Notes: a model not told the origin generated them from the sequence alone. A DNA stretch of 12,819 nt from Acidimicrobiaceae bacterium (GCA_003455715.1 DMQJ01000207.1:1-12819); one strand, 5' to 3'. Positions 1 to 7,095 are shown, counted from the stretch's first letter. A program made the numbers and translations.

Positions 1-1308
1 CGAGGTGCGGGTCATCATGTTGAGCGCCGCCTTCGCCATGTTGGTGTGCGGGTGACGGGTGGTCTTGAACCGTCGGTAGAACTGCCCCTCCACCGCCGAG
101 ACGTTCACGATGTGCTTGTCGCGCTCAGGAGTACGCAGCATGAGCGGCTTCAGCCGAGCGTTGAGCACGAACGGCGCAACGGCGTTCACCAGTTGCGTCT
201 CCAGCAACTCCACCGACGACACCTCGGCCAGGGTGAGGCGCCACGAGTTGCGATCGCGCAAGTCGACCTGCTGCAGGTCTTGATCGAGCCGACCCTCGGG
301 AAACAGCTCGCCGCGCCCCACCCGATCGTCGGGAAGTAGCGCGGCCTGCGAAAGCTGCGCTGAATGGGTGACACCGACCGGTAGGACCACCCCGACGCTC
401 TCATCGGCCCGGCCCGACGACAGCATGTCGTAGCCGCGAACCCCTTCGTAGGCGCCCACGAGGCGAGCCGCGTGGTGCGGCAACTGGGCGAGCGGACCGG
501 CCTCCAACTCCATCATGTGCTCGTAGAACGCAGGCGGGCGACGCACGGTTTGGCAGGCGTTGTTGACGATGAAGTCGAGCCGGTCGTAGGTGGCCGCGAG
601 GTGCTGACAGAACGCCTCCACGCTGGGCGTGTGGCGCAAGTCGAGGCCGTAGATCTCAAGCCGATCACTCCACTGCTCGAAGTCGGCCTCGGCGGCGTAC
701 CGCTGCGCACTGTCGCGCGGGAAGCGTGTGGTGACGATGAGCCGCGCTCCTGCCCGCAACAGCTTGATGCCAGCCTGATACCCGATCTTCACCCGGCCGC
801 CAGTGAGCAGCGCCACCCTCCCGCGCAGGTCGGCGGTCTCGGTGCGCTTGGCATAGTTGAAGTCGCCGCACTCCGGGCACAGTTGGTCGTAGAACGGGTG
901 AATCGTGGAGTACTTGCGCTTGCACACGTAACAGTGCAGGGGCTGCACCGACTCACGCTGCTCGGCGTTGGCGACGTCGTGGTCGATCTCGTCGGCGCTG
1001 CCGTCGGCGGCCAGCGCCGGGGCGTACACGTTGGGCGTGGTGAACACGGGCTTGGCCCGCAGCGAGCGAATGCCGGTCTCGTTGAGCGCGCCTTGGTCCT
1101 GTTGGGCCTTCGCCTGCTTGGCTTGCCGCCGTTCCGCCTTGATCTGCTTGCGACGAGCGACGATGTCGGGCTCGTACACGTTGCCCGCCGCGTTGAGCAG
1201 GCGGGTGCGATCCTCAAGGCTCAGCGACTGCAGCAGCCCACGATCGGCGACGATCGCTTCCAGTGCCTCGGTGGCGGCACGGAGCCGCTGCTGCAGTTCG
1301 TCGGACAC
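1..1308 (-). CDS. Short-chain dehydrogenase/reductase with N-terminal zinc ribbon (3' end cut by window edge)
   Basis: The minus strand is open for 436 codons from a GTG at 1308 to the window edge, so the C-terminus is missing. Residues 1-75 are charged and helix-prone. Cys126/Cys129 (CYVC) and Cys144/Cys147 (CPEC) make a probable zinc ribbon. A Rossmann fold follows: TGGRVKIG at 169-176 is the dinucleotide-binding loop and NNAC at 249-252 stands where NNAG is usual. A candidate catalytic Ser is S404 (VNVSAVEG) and Lys is K426 in NMAKAAL. The Tyr of the usual YxxxK is replaced by Thr422. About 120 extra residues lie between NNAC and Ser404, much longer than a classical 250-aa SDR. An in-frame TAG at 1333-1335, which is also the stop of the upstream hydrolase gene, bounds the ORF; GTG 1308 is the only reasonable start, 24 bp downstream, with no clear Shine-Dalgarno, so translational coupling is likely. 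Substrate unknown; SDR membership is firm, canonical catalysis is not. Confidence 0.85.
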   Translation of the reverse strand, partial: MSDELQQRLRAATEALEAIVADRGLLQSLSLEDRTRLLNAAGNVYEPDIVARRKQIKAERRQAKQAKAQQDQGALNETGIRSLRAKPVFTTPNVYAPALAADGSADEIDHDVANAEQRESVQPLHCYVCKRKYSTIHPFYDQLCPECGDFNYAKRTETADLRGRVALLTGGRVKIGYQAGIKLLRAGARLIVTTRFPRDSAQRYAAEADFEQWSDRLEIYGLDLRHTPSVEAFCQHLAATYDRLDFIVNNACQTVRRPPAFYEHMMELEAGPLAQLPHHAARLVGAYEGVRGYDMLSSGRADESVGVVLPVGVTHSAQLSQAALLPDDRVGRGELFPEGRLDQDLQQVDLRDRNSWRLTLAEVSSVELLETQLVNAVAPFVLNARLKPLMLRTPERDKHIVNVSAVEGQFYRRFKTTRHPHTNMAKAALNMMTRTS

Positions 1309-1332
1309 CGGGGTGAGGGTACCGACTGGGTT

Positions 1333-2058
1333 CTACAGACGGCGGCGGAACAGTGAGTGCACACGCTCCCAGTGCTGCTCCGACGCCGTCCGGTTGTAGC
1401 GCTCGGTGCCTGGCGGCGCGTAACCGTGCACGGCGTCGGTGTAGAAGTCGCAGACGTACGTCACCCCCGCCGCGTCGAGCGCCGCTGTCATCTGGTGCAT
1501 CGTGTCGACCGGTGCGGTGGGGTCGTTGTCGGCCCACCCCATGTACACCTCGGCGTTGCGTGCTGCCTCCAAGCCGAGGTGCGGCGAGTCGGGCGTGTCG
1601 CGCACCATCCACGCGCCGTGGATGCTGGCGACGGCCACCACGCGCTCCGGAAGTGCCTTCGCCAGCGCCACCACCAACCCTCCGCTCATGCAGAACCCGA
1701 CAGATCCCACCTTTCCGTCGCGGGCCGCGGGGTCGCCAGCGGCCACCGCGAGCAGCGCCTCGGCATCGCCGATGATGTTGGTGGGGGTGACGGAGGCCAT
1801 CAACTCGCGTCGGGCGTGCATGTCTTCGTCACTCATGCCGAACTCACGGAACGGCCCACCGCGGTAGAAGAGATAGGGCAGCATCACGTAGTACCCGGCC
1901 GTCGCCAGCCGCGAAGCCATGTCTTTCAACGCCGGCCTGATGCTCGGCGCGTCCATCAGGTAGAGCACCACTGGGTGAGGCCCATCCACCGCGGGATGGA
2001 AGATGAACGTCTTCATCGCCCCGTCGGGCGTCTGCACATCGAGTTCACATTCGATCAC
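1333..2058 (-). CDS. Dienelactone hydrolase family protein (alpha/beta hydrolase)
   Basis: A 241-residue cytoplasmic alpha/beta hydrolase, close to the family's usual 230-250 aa. The nucleophile elbow is GFCMSGG with Cys123. Asp177 or Asp179 in GWADNDPTAP is the acid and His211 in DAVHGYAPPG the base, giving the Cys-Asp-His triad typical of dienelactone hydrolases. Family members hydrolyse carboxymethylenebutenolide in chloroaromatic breakdown, but many chromosomal paralogues act on other esters or lactones, so the substrate here is unassigned. The reading frame stays open to 2949, but that extension overlaps the permease gene in another frame and is low-complexity Arg/Gly-rich. I place the start at GTG 2058, which puts the beta-strand IECELDVQTPDG at the N-terminus as is usual. 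It lies 35 bp after the permease stop and 24 bp before the SDR start, so the three genes probably share a transcript. The neighbours do not form a recognisable aromatic-degradation cluster. Confidence 0.88.
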   Translation of the reverse strand: MIECELDVQTPDGAMKTFIFHPAVDGPHPVVLYLMDAPSIRPALKDMASRLATAGYYVMLPYLFYRGGPFREFGMSDEDMHARRELMASVTPTNIIGDAEALLAVAAGDPAARDGKVGSVGFCMSGGLVVALAKALPERVVAVASIHGAWMVRDTPDSPHLGLEAARNAEVYMGWADNDPTAPVDTMHQMTAALDAAGVTYVCDFYTDAVHGYAPPGTERYNRTASEQHWERVHSLFRRRL

Positions 2059-2093
2059 GGCGGCAGTCTCGCGCCAGGGGCAGCGGTTGTGCG

Positions 2094-2933
2094 TTACCGA
2101 CTGACGCTCACCAGCCCAAGCGCCACGGCCGCGCCCACGAGCCCCACGCCCTGCCACTTGCCGATGCGTTCCTTGTCGATGGTGAAGGCAAGGGCGACCG
2201 TGCTGGCCGGGTAGAGCGACGACACGACAGCGACGATGCTGAGCATGCCGCGGCGCACTGCTTCGAGGTAGAGCACGTTGGCAGCCATGTCGAACACGCC
2301 GGCGACGACTGCGATCTGCAGTGAGGAACGATGGCGCTGCGGCCGGGCACCCCATGCACCGGCAAGCAGGAGCAACATCGGCACCGACGCCAGACGGGCA
2401 GCAACCAGCGGCCACAGGCCAGAGTCGTGGTCGGTGCGGTCGAGCGCCACGAACAGCAGGCCGAAGCACACACCCACCCCAACCGCCAGCACCACGATGC
2501 GCGGCGGCGTGTTGTGCGCGTGCGTGCCGAGCGCACCGCTCACCAGGGCAATGGCCACCGCGGCGACGGCGATGCCCACCCACGCCACCCACGACGGACG
2601 CTCGCCCAGGGCGAACCCGACCGCCACCGGCACCACCGTGCCCACCACGGCGCTCACCGGGGCCACGACGGTGACATCGCCGTTGGCGAACCCGTGGTAC
2701 AGCCCGGCAATGCCGAGGGCACCGACGATGCCACCGGCCCCACCCCACCACCAGGTGGATGCCCCAGGCGCCGACGTGCCCATGATGAACACCCCAGCGA
2801 CCACCAGCACAAGGCTCACTGCCTGGCCGACGGCTGCCACCACCACACTCGCCTGGGCCCGTGAGGCGCGACCGCCGAACCAATCGGCCACGCCGTAGAC
2901 GACGGCAGAAGCAAGGGCGAGCACGATCGGCAT
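2094..2933 (-). CDS. DMT superfamily (EamA-type) transporter
   Basis: A 279-residue, very hydrophobic protein with about ten predicted membrane segments arranged as two repeated EamA-like halves of about 135 residues, the usual architecture of drug/metabolite transporters. The N-terminus (MPIVLALASAVVYGVADWFGG) is a typical first helix of this family. The second half starts near residue 145 after the loop GTHAHNTPPR, and the last helix ends in a short SVSR tail. The conserved-looking stretch YLEAVRRGMLSIVAVVSSLYPASTV in the second half resembles the family's helix with a Pro kink. It should export or import a small metabolite across the inner membrane; the substrate cannot be read from sequence. 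The ATG at 2933 is the natural start, though the upstream Shine-Dalgarno is weak. It is first in a probable operon with the hydrolase and SDR and is divergent from the aldo/keto reductase. Confidence 0.87.
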   Translation of the reverse strand: MPIVLALASAVVYGVADWFGGRASRAQASVVVAAVGQAVSLVLVVAGVFIMGTSAPGASTWWWGGAGGIVGALGIAGLYHGFANGDVTVVAPVSAVVGTVVPVAVGFALGERPSWVAWVGIAVAAVAIALVSGALGTHAHNTPPRIVVLAVGVGVCFGLLFVALDRTDHDSGLWPLVAARLASVPMLLLLAGAWGARPQRHRSSLQIAVVAGVFDMAANVLYLEAVRRGMLSIVAVVSSLYPASTVALAFTIDKERIGKWQGVGLVGAAVALGLVSVSR

Positions 2934-2934
2934 A

Positions 2935-2965
2935 GGAGCCGCCAGTCAACCACTGTGACGGCTCC
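2935..2965. repeat. Inverted repeat in the 62-bp divergent promoter region
   Basis: GGAGCCG at 2935-2941 is perfectly inverted as CGGCTCC at 2959-2965, with a 17-nt spacer. It lies between the divergently transcribed permease (start 2933) and aldo/keto reductase (start 2996), immediately upstream of the permease ATG. Such a position suits a shared operator, but seven-base arms can occur by chance in this GC-rich DNA. Confidence 0.3.
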
Positions 2966-2995
2966 CCGCCACTCGGCGGCTACCGTCCGCAGGTG

Positions 2996-3985
2996 ATGCA
3001 GTACACCCGATTCGGCCGAACAGGCCTCCAGGTTCCCCGCCTCACGCTCGGCACAATGACGTTCGCCGGTCAATGCGATCGCGACACCTCATTCGCCATC
3101 ATGGACGCCGCGGTCGAGGCGGGCATCACCCTGTTCGACACCGCCGACATGTACCCCGTGGTCACCTACCCGGCGGGCATGGGCGACACCGAACGGATGA
3201 TCGGCGAGTGGATGAAGAGCCGGCGGCGCGACGTGCTCATCGCCACCAAGTGCTTCTTCCCGACGGGCTACCGCCGTTGGGAGGGAGGCAACTCGCGGCA
3301 CAACATCATGCGCTCCATCGACGCGTCGCTCGAGCGGCTGCAGACCGACTACGTCGACCTGTACCAAGTGCACTCGTGGGACCCACAGACACCCATCGAC
3401 GAAACCCTGCAGGCACTCGACGATGTCGTTCGCTCAGGGAAGGCACGGTATGCGGGGTGCAGCAACGTGCTCGCCTATCAACTGGCCCGCTCGCTCGGCC
3501 GCAGCGAAGTGCTCGGCACCGTGCGGTTCGAGAGTGTGCAACCTCGCTACAACCTCCTGTTCCGCGAGTTCGAGCGCGAGCTACTCCCCTTGTGTGAGGA
3601 AGAACAGGTCGCAGTCATTCCCTACAACCCGCTCGCGGGCGGCTTCCTCAGCGGGAAGCACTCCCCCGGCACTTCGGCCGACGGCACTCGCTTCGGAGCC
3701 GGCACCACGGGCGACCGATACCGAGAGCGGTACTGGCACGACCGCATGTTCCACACCGTGGAGGCAGTGCGACCACTGGCTGCAGAAGCGGGCGTGAGCA
3801 TGGCGACGCTGGCACTGCAATGGGTGCTTGCCCACCCGGCCATCACCAGCCCCATCGTCGGGGCCACCCGGCCCGGGCAACTTGCCGATGCGGTTGCCGC
3901 CGTCGACTCACCGATCGATCCGTCGCTGAAGGCCGCTATCGACGCGTTGAGTCACGAGTACCGGTTCGGTGACGCCACCCGCTGA
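2996..3985 (+). CDS. Aldo/keto reductase
   Basis: A 329-residue NADPH-dependent oxidoreductase with the AKR (beta/alpha)8 barrel. The catalytic tetrad is all present: Asp48 and Tyr53 in DTADMY, Lys85 in IATKCFF and His126 in YQVHSWD. Other family blocks are the N-terminal YTRFGRTGLQVPRLTLGTMTF, GCSNV at 154-158, QPRYNLLFR at 182-190, the cofactor-proximal IPYNPLAGGFLSGK at 208-221, and IVGATRPGQL near the C-terminus, which contacts the NADPH phosphate in relatives. Length is normal for the family. It reduces aldehydes or ketones to alcohols; the physiological substrate is not evident. A GTG at 2993 directly precedes the ATG at 2996; I chose the ATG because MQYTRFGRTGL matches the family N-terminus, but the AGG just upstream is too close to decide. 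It is the only complete plus-strand gene here, convergent with the anti-sigma gene (16-bp gap) and without a visible terminator. Confidence 0.93.
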   Translation: MQYTRFGRTGLQVPRLTLGTMTFAGQCDRDTSFAIMDAAVEAGITLFDTADMYPVVTYPAGMGDTERMIGEWMKSRRRDVLIATKCFFPTGYRRWEGGNSRHNIMRSIDASLERLQTDYVDLYQVHSWDPQTPIDETLQALDDVVRSGKARYAGCSNVLAYQLARSLGRSEVLGTVRFESVQPRYNLLFREFERELLPLCEEEQVAVIPYNPLAGGFLSGKHSPGTSADGTRFGAGTTGDRYRERYWHDRMFHTVEAVRPLAAEAGVSMATLALQWVLAHPAITSPIVGATRPGQLADAVAAVDSPIDPSLKAAIDALSHEYRFGDATR

Positions 3986-4001
3986 GTCGGTCACTGGGCT
4001 G

Positions 4002-4643
4002 TTACGCAGGGCACTCGCCGAGCGCGCCAGCCACCACCACCTCGCCCGAGCTGCCCTGCAGCGGGTCTTTCGGAGGTGCTACCTGCTCGCGGGTGACAGT
4101 GATGAGTGGGTAGTCGGCAGGGTCAACACCTGCCCAGGCGATGGCATCGTCGAGTTCGTGGAACGAGCCAGCCGGCACCAACTCTGTGCTCTCACAGTTC
4201 TTCAGCCACACCTGGTAGAAGTCGCCGCCGTCGCGACGCGGCAAGCCGGGGATGCGGAGCACGATCTGCACCCCCGACGACACCGTGGTGAACTCGGCCT
4301 CACCGTCGACACCGGGTGCGAGGTCGGTGCCCACCATGGCAACGGTGGCATCGGCAGGTTCGTCGCTGTCGCGGGTGACCGCGACGGTGAGCACCGCTGC
4401 TGCCGCCGCGCCGACCGCGGCGGCACCTGCTACCGAGAACCATCGCCGGGCTCGCGACGGTTGGGCGTGGATGAAGTAGTCGCTCGTGGACGACGTCGAC
4501 GAGGGTGCAGCCTCGGCGGCAATCGCGGCGACCACCCGGTCTTCCAGCGTGGTGTCGGGCTCCGCCCACAGCGAGGGGTCGGCCAAGAGGAGGTCGAGTT
4601 CGGCGAGCAGCGCAGCATCGTCGGATGTCTCGTTGTCGCTCAT
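4002..4643 (-). CDS. Membrane anti-sigma factor, RskA-like
   Basis: A 213-residue protein with an acidic cytoplasmic N-terminal part (1-65, including DDAALLAELDLLLADPSLW and a second short helix), one transmembrane helix at about 69-89 after an Arg-rich ARARRW-like stretch, and an extracytoplasmic domain (about 95-213). In that domain DFYQVWLKNCESTELVPAGSFH resembles the conserved core of the RskA (anti-sigma-K) family, and Cys150 and Cys211 could form a disulfide. The zinc-binding HxxxCxxC motif of ZAS anti-sigma factors is absent. The expected role is to hold the ECF sigma factor encoded 52 bp upstream at the membrane until a signal triggers proteolysis. The start at 4643 is well supported by a strong Shine-Dalgarno. 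Assignment rests on the gene pair, topology and partial similarity; the short N-terminal sigma-binding region is atypical. Confidence 0.78.
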   Translation of the reverse strand: MSDNETSDDAALLAELDLLLADPSLWAEPDTTLEDRVVAAIAAEAAPSSTSSTSDYFIHAQPSRARRWFSVAGAAAVGAAAAAVLTVAVTRDSDEPADATVAMVGTDLAPGVDGEAEFTTVSSGVQIVLRIPGLPRRDGGDFYQVWLKNCESTELVPAGSFHELDDAIAWAGVDPADYPLITVTREQVAPPKDPLQGSSGEVVVAGALGECPA

Positions 4644-4647
4644 GCTG

Positions 4648-4656
4648 TCACCTCCT
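4648..4656 (-). promoter_or_regulatory. Strong Shine-Dalgarno of the anti-sigma gene
   Basis: Read on the minus strand, AGGAGGTGA lies four bases before the ATG at 4643. It is the best ribosome-binding site in the window and far stronger than that of the sigma gene upstream, which would favour excess anti-sigma protein from a shared mRNA (inference). Confidence 0.7.
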
Positions 4657-4695
4657 CACCATTGGTCGAGAGTACGTCGACTCGTCGAGAACGGT

Positions 4696-5259
4696 TCATT
4701 CGACGTCCTCCCGCAGATATGCCAGGGCCCGTGCCAGCGTCGAATGAGCACGGAACGACCTGCTCTTCACGGTGCCCACCGGTATGCCCAGCTGTTCGGC
4801 GATCTCCGTGTGCGACAGCCCTTCGAGATGCTGCATGCGCACCACTTCTCGTTCACCCTCGGGCAGCCGCTCGAGAGCGTGCCGAACCTGACCGGCCTCC
4901 CACGCAGTGGCCACGTTGGCGGGCAACGTCACCAGGGCCGGGTCGTCGGCTCGAGCATCGTCGAGCGAACTCGACGGTCGGCGTGCTTCACGGCGATGAA
5001 TGTCGATGGCCACGCGCCGAGCGATCGTGGCCAGCCAGGGGGCAAGCTCGCGCGCGCTGTCGAACGACGATGCGTGACGCCAGGCCTGCACGAAGGTCTG
5101 TTGGGTCGCTTCCTCGGCAAGCCCACGATCGCCGAGCACTCGCATGCCGATGGAGTACACGAGCCCCGAGAACTGGCGGTAGACCGTGCGAACTGCCCCC
5201 TCGTCGCCTCGACAGAATGCCTGCACCGTGGCGGCATCGAGGCTGGCGACCGGCGGCAT
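4696..5259 (-). CDS. ECF-type RNA polymerase sigma factor (sigma-70 family)
   Basis: A 187-residue ECF sigma factor. Region 2 spans about 12-85: TVYRQFSGLVYSIGMRVLGDRGLAEEATQQTFVQAWRHASSFD contains the core-binding and -10 recognition helices, followed by LAPWLATIARRVAIDIHRR. Region 4 spans about 125-182, with the helix-turn-helix LSHTEIAEQLGIPVGTVKSRSFRAH that reads the -35 element. A short linker rich in Ser/Asp joins them, and no extra domain is present. It should direct RNA polymerase to a stress regulon and be inhibited by the membrane protein encoded next, as in SigK/RskA pairs. The frame is open upstream to 5373, but that would run through the tRNA gene; ATG 5259 gives the normal N-terminus ahead of region 2. 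Its ribosome-binding site is weak, and I see no clear GGAAC/GTC-type autoregulated promoter in the 80 bp upstream. Confidence 0.92.
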   Translation of the reverse strand: MPPVASLDAATVQAFCRGDEGAVRTVYRQFSGLVYSIGMRVLGDRGLAEEATQQTFVQAWRHASSFDSARELAPWLATIARRVAIDIHRREARRPSSSLDDARADDPALVTLPANVATAWEAGQVRHALERLPEGEREVVRMQHLEGLSHTEIAEQLGIPVGTVKSRSFRAHSTLARALAYLREDVE

Positions 5260-5339
5260 CGCCGAGAGGATAGATGCTCGACTGCGGCGACGAGGGCACC
5301 TACTGCCGAGGCGCTGCCACGACGTGCGCTGGAGCGGAG

Positions 5340-5413
5340 TGGGCGTAGCCGGACTCGAACCGGAGACCTCCACCGTGTCAAGGTGGCGCTCTAACCAACT
5401 GAGCTATACGCCC
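5340..5413 (-). tRNA. tRNA-Val (anticodon GAC)
   Basis: The minus strand folds as a full cloverleaf. The acceptor stem GGGCGTA pairs with TACGCCC, and the discriminator is A at 5340. The D stem is GCTC/GAGC. The anticodon stem CCACC/GGTGG encloses the loop TTGACAC, giving anticodon GAC (valine, codons GUC/GUU). The T arm is TCCGG-TTCGAGT-CCGGC with four Watson-Crick pairs and a T-C mismatch at the 49-65 position. CCA is not encoded (the next bases are CTC), so it must be added post-transcriptionally. It lies 25 bp downstream of the hemW stop and 80 bp upstream of the sigma gene on the same strand. No attachment-site duplication or integrase is visible nearby. Confidence 0.95.
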
Positions 5414-5438
5414 GTACAGCGGTAGACGAATCTACCAG

Positions 5439-6491
5439 TCATCGCAGCCGCATCGACACCTCATTGGCAAGAAGCCGACCAGAGCGGGTGAGCCGCACCC
5501 GCACGCCGTCGCTCTCCACCAGTCCGTCGAGCCCGTCGACATCCAGGGCGCTCACCGGCACTCCGTCGCGCATCCGCAACGCCAGCTGCAGGCCTTCCAG
5601 ACGGCGGGTGTCAGCGTCGAGTTGCTCGCCGGCAGCCTCCGTGGTGTCGCCCGCCTTCACCGCGGCCATGTATCGCTCGGGCGTGCGCAGGTTCCACCAC
5701 CGTCGACCCGCACGATGACTGTGGGCGGCACTCCCGAAGCCGATGTAGTCGCCTTGCTGCCAATACAGGATGTTGTGCCGGCACTCGTGACCAGGTAGCG
5801 CCCAGTTGCTGACCTCGTAGTTGGCACGTCCGGCATCGGTGAGGAGCTCGTCGGCCAGCTCGTACTTGTCGGCCAGATCGTCGTCGTCGGGAAAGCGGTG
5901 CGGCTCGTTGGCGAGCGGCGTGCCGGCCTCGATCGTCAGCGCGTACGCCGAGAGATGGGGTGGGTCGAGCGCCAATGCCGACTCAAGCGTGGCGCGCCAG
6001 TCGTCGAGAGTCTCCCCCGCGGCGCCGTAGATGAGGTCGAGGTTGAAGGTGGGAATGCCTGCCTCCCGCACCGCCTCCACCGCCGCCACTACGTTGCTCG
6101 GCACGTGACTGCGGCCGAGCGACCCCAGCACGTGCGCTTGCATCGACTGCACCCCAATGCTCACCCTGCTCACACCGGCAGACCGGTAGGTGGACAACAT
6201 GGCGACCGTGACGTCGTCGGGATTGCACTCGACCGTCACTTCAGCATCGGCGGCCAGCGGAATCGCTTGCAGCACGGCTGCCAACAGCTCGGGGTCGACC
6301 AGAGTGGGTGTGCCGCCACCCACGAACACGCTGGTCGCGAGCGGGAGCGGCGTTCGTTGCACATCGGCGAGGAGCGCCTCCATGTACGACTGCTGCAGAT
6401 GGTGCCGGTCGTCCCACGTGGCGAACGCGCAGTAATCGCAGCGGCGAGCACAGAAGGGGACGTGGACGTAGACGCCGAATGGTTCGGGCAC
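5439..6491 (-). CDS. hemW: Heme chaperone HemW (radical SAM, coproporphyrinogen oxidase-like)
   Basis: A 350-residue radical SAM protein. The N-terminus VYVHVPFCARRCDYCAF carries Cys14, Cys18 and Cys21 (CX3CX2C) for the 4Fe-4S cluster. The next residues are AF, without the fourth cysteine of true HemN enzymes, which separates HemW from oxygen-independent coproporphyrinogen oxidases. VGGGTPTLV at 57-65 is the SAM-binding glycine motif and ECNPDD at 88-93 a further family block. RHNILYW (238-244) and the following YIGFGSAAHS belong to the HemW C-terminal signature. Characterised relatives bind heme and deliver it to respiratory proteins at the membrane. The start is a GTG at 6491 because the conserved YVHVPFC block then begins at residue 8; a weak AGGTAG lies upstream. 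It is 41 bp downstream of the bldD-like gene and probably cotranscribed with it, ending just before tRNA-Val. Confidence 0.93.
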   Translation of the reverse strand: MPEPFGVYVHVPFCARRCDYCAFATWDDRHHLQQSYMEALLADVQRTPLPLATSVFVGGGTPTLVDPELLAAVLQAIPLAADAEVTVECNPDDVTVAMLSTYRSAGVSRVSIGVQSMQAHVLGSLGRSHVPSNVVAAVEAVREAGIPTFNLDLIYGAAGETLDDWRATLESALALDPPHLSAYALTIEAGTPLANEPHRFPDDDDLADKYELADELLTDAGRANYEVSNWALPGHECRHNILYWQQGDYIGFGSAAHSHRAGRRWWNLRTPERYMAAVKAGDTTEAAGEQLDADTRRLEGLQLALRMRDGVPVSALDVDGLDGLVESDGVRVRLTRSGRLLANEVSMRLR

Positions 6492-6532
6492 CGCGGCGAC
6501 GCTACCTGTTCAGCGCCGATTGACCGCCGACT

Positions 6533-7039
6533 TCAGGGTCGGTACAGCAGATCGAGCGCGTCGAGTCGCTGGCCCACCTGATCGACCGGCACGTCGAGCA
6601 TGGCGGCGATGGCCCGAGTGTCGTCGCCGCGCACCGTGATGACCTTGCCGTTGAAGTCTTGGCGCTGCACCTGAATCATCTTCAAGAAGCGGGTGAGCAT
6701 CTCGAACGGCTGGCCGCTGAGCTGGCTCAGCTTGAGCAGGTCGATGGCGAGCTTCTTGTTCTGCTGGGCCTCGGCCTCAGTGGGGACGGTGACGTCTTCG
6801 CGAGGAAGCAGCTGGTCGACCGGCACGTTGTAGAACTTGGCCAAACGCTCGAGCCTGGGCACGGAGATGGCCCGCTCGCCACGCTCGTACGCGCCGAGCA
6901 CCGAGGCTTTGAACTCCTCGGCCGACGACGCCTCTACCTCCTGCAGGGAAAGCCGCTTCTGGCGGCGGATCACCCTGAGACGTTCGCCGACCTTGCGGCT
7001 GTAGGGGGAGGAAGCGACATCATCGTCGAATTCGCGCAT
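6533..7039 (-). CDS. bldD: BldD-like XRE-family transcriptional regulator with c-di-GMP signature
   Basis: A 168-residue DNA-binding protein, the length of Streptomyces BldD. Residues 14-78 form a Cro/C1 helix-turn-helix domain: VGERLRVIRRQKRLSLQEVE, then VLGAYERGERAISVPRLERLAKFYNVPVDQLLP, very like the BldD block GSYERGDRAV. The C-terminal domain (about 92-168) contains RQD (126-128), eight residues, then RGDD (137-140). This matches the RxD-X8-RxxD motif by which BldD binds tetrameric cyclic di-GMP and dimerises on DNA. FNGKVITVRGDD aligns by eye with Streptomyces YNGKVLSIRQDD. The frame is open to 7105, but I chose ATG 7039 because it gives the usual short N-terminal tail and lies downstream of a plausible promoter. 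No classic Shine-Dalgarno is visible; GAGAAAGA about 12 bases upstream is the closest. It should couple c-di-GMP to gene expression; targets are unknown. Confidence 0.85.
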   Translation of the reverse strand: MREFDDDVASSPYSRKVGERLRVIRRQKRLSLQEVEASSAEEFKASVLGAYERGERAISVPRLERLAKFYNVPVDQLLPREDVTVPTEAEAQQNKKLAIDLLKLSQLSGQPFEMLTRFLKMIQVQRQDFNGKVITVRGDDTRAIAAMLDVPVDQVGQRLDALDLLYRP

Positions 7040-7095
7040 GGGAGGTGGTTCTTTCTCGGAGGTACGGGAGGCCCGCCGAACGTTGTGACGGAAAC

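Noticed and set aside
472..1356. A 294-codon plus-strand open frame
   Set aside because: It is antisense to the SDR gene, whose translation shows coherent motifs; the plus-strand product has none. Long antisense frames are common in high-GC DNA.
1333..2949. A 538-codon minus-strand frame that would extend the hydrolase far upstream
   Set aside because: The extra N-terminal part is Arg/Gly-rich low-complexity sequence that overlaps the well-supported permease gene in another frame; the hydrolase fold begins at 2058.
3969..5273. A 434-codon plus-strand open frame
   Set aside because: It runs antisense across both the sigma and anti-sigma genes and ends in Arg/Pro-rich sequence without any domain.
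4696..5373. Sigma factor starting at 5373
   Set aside because: This start would place 38 extra residues over the tRNA gene; the conserved ECF domain starts just after ATG 5259.
5340..5413. Plus-strand reading of the tRNA with anticodon GTC (Asp)
   Set aside because: The T-loop GGTTCGAGTCC and the D arm are in the correct orientation only on the minus strand, which gives GAC.
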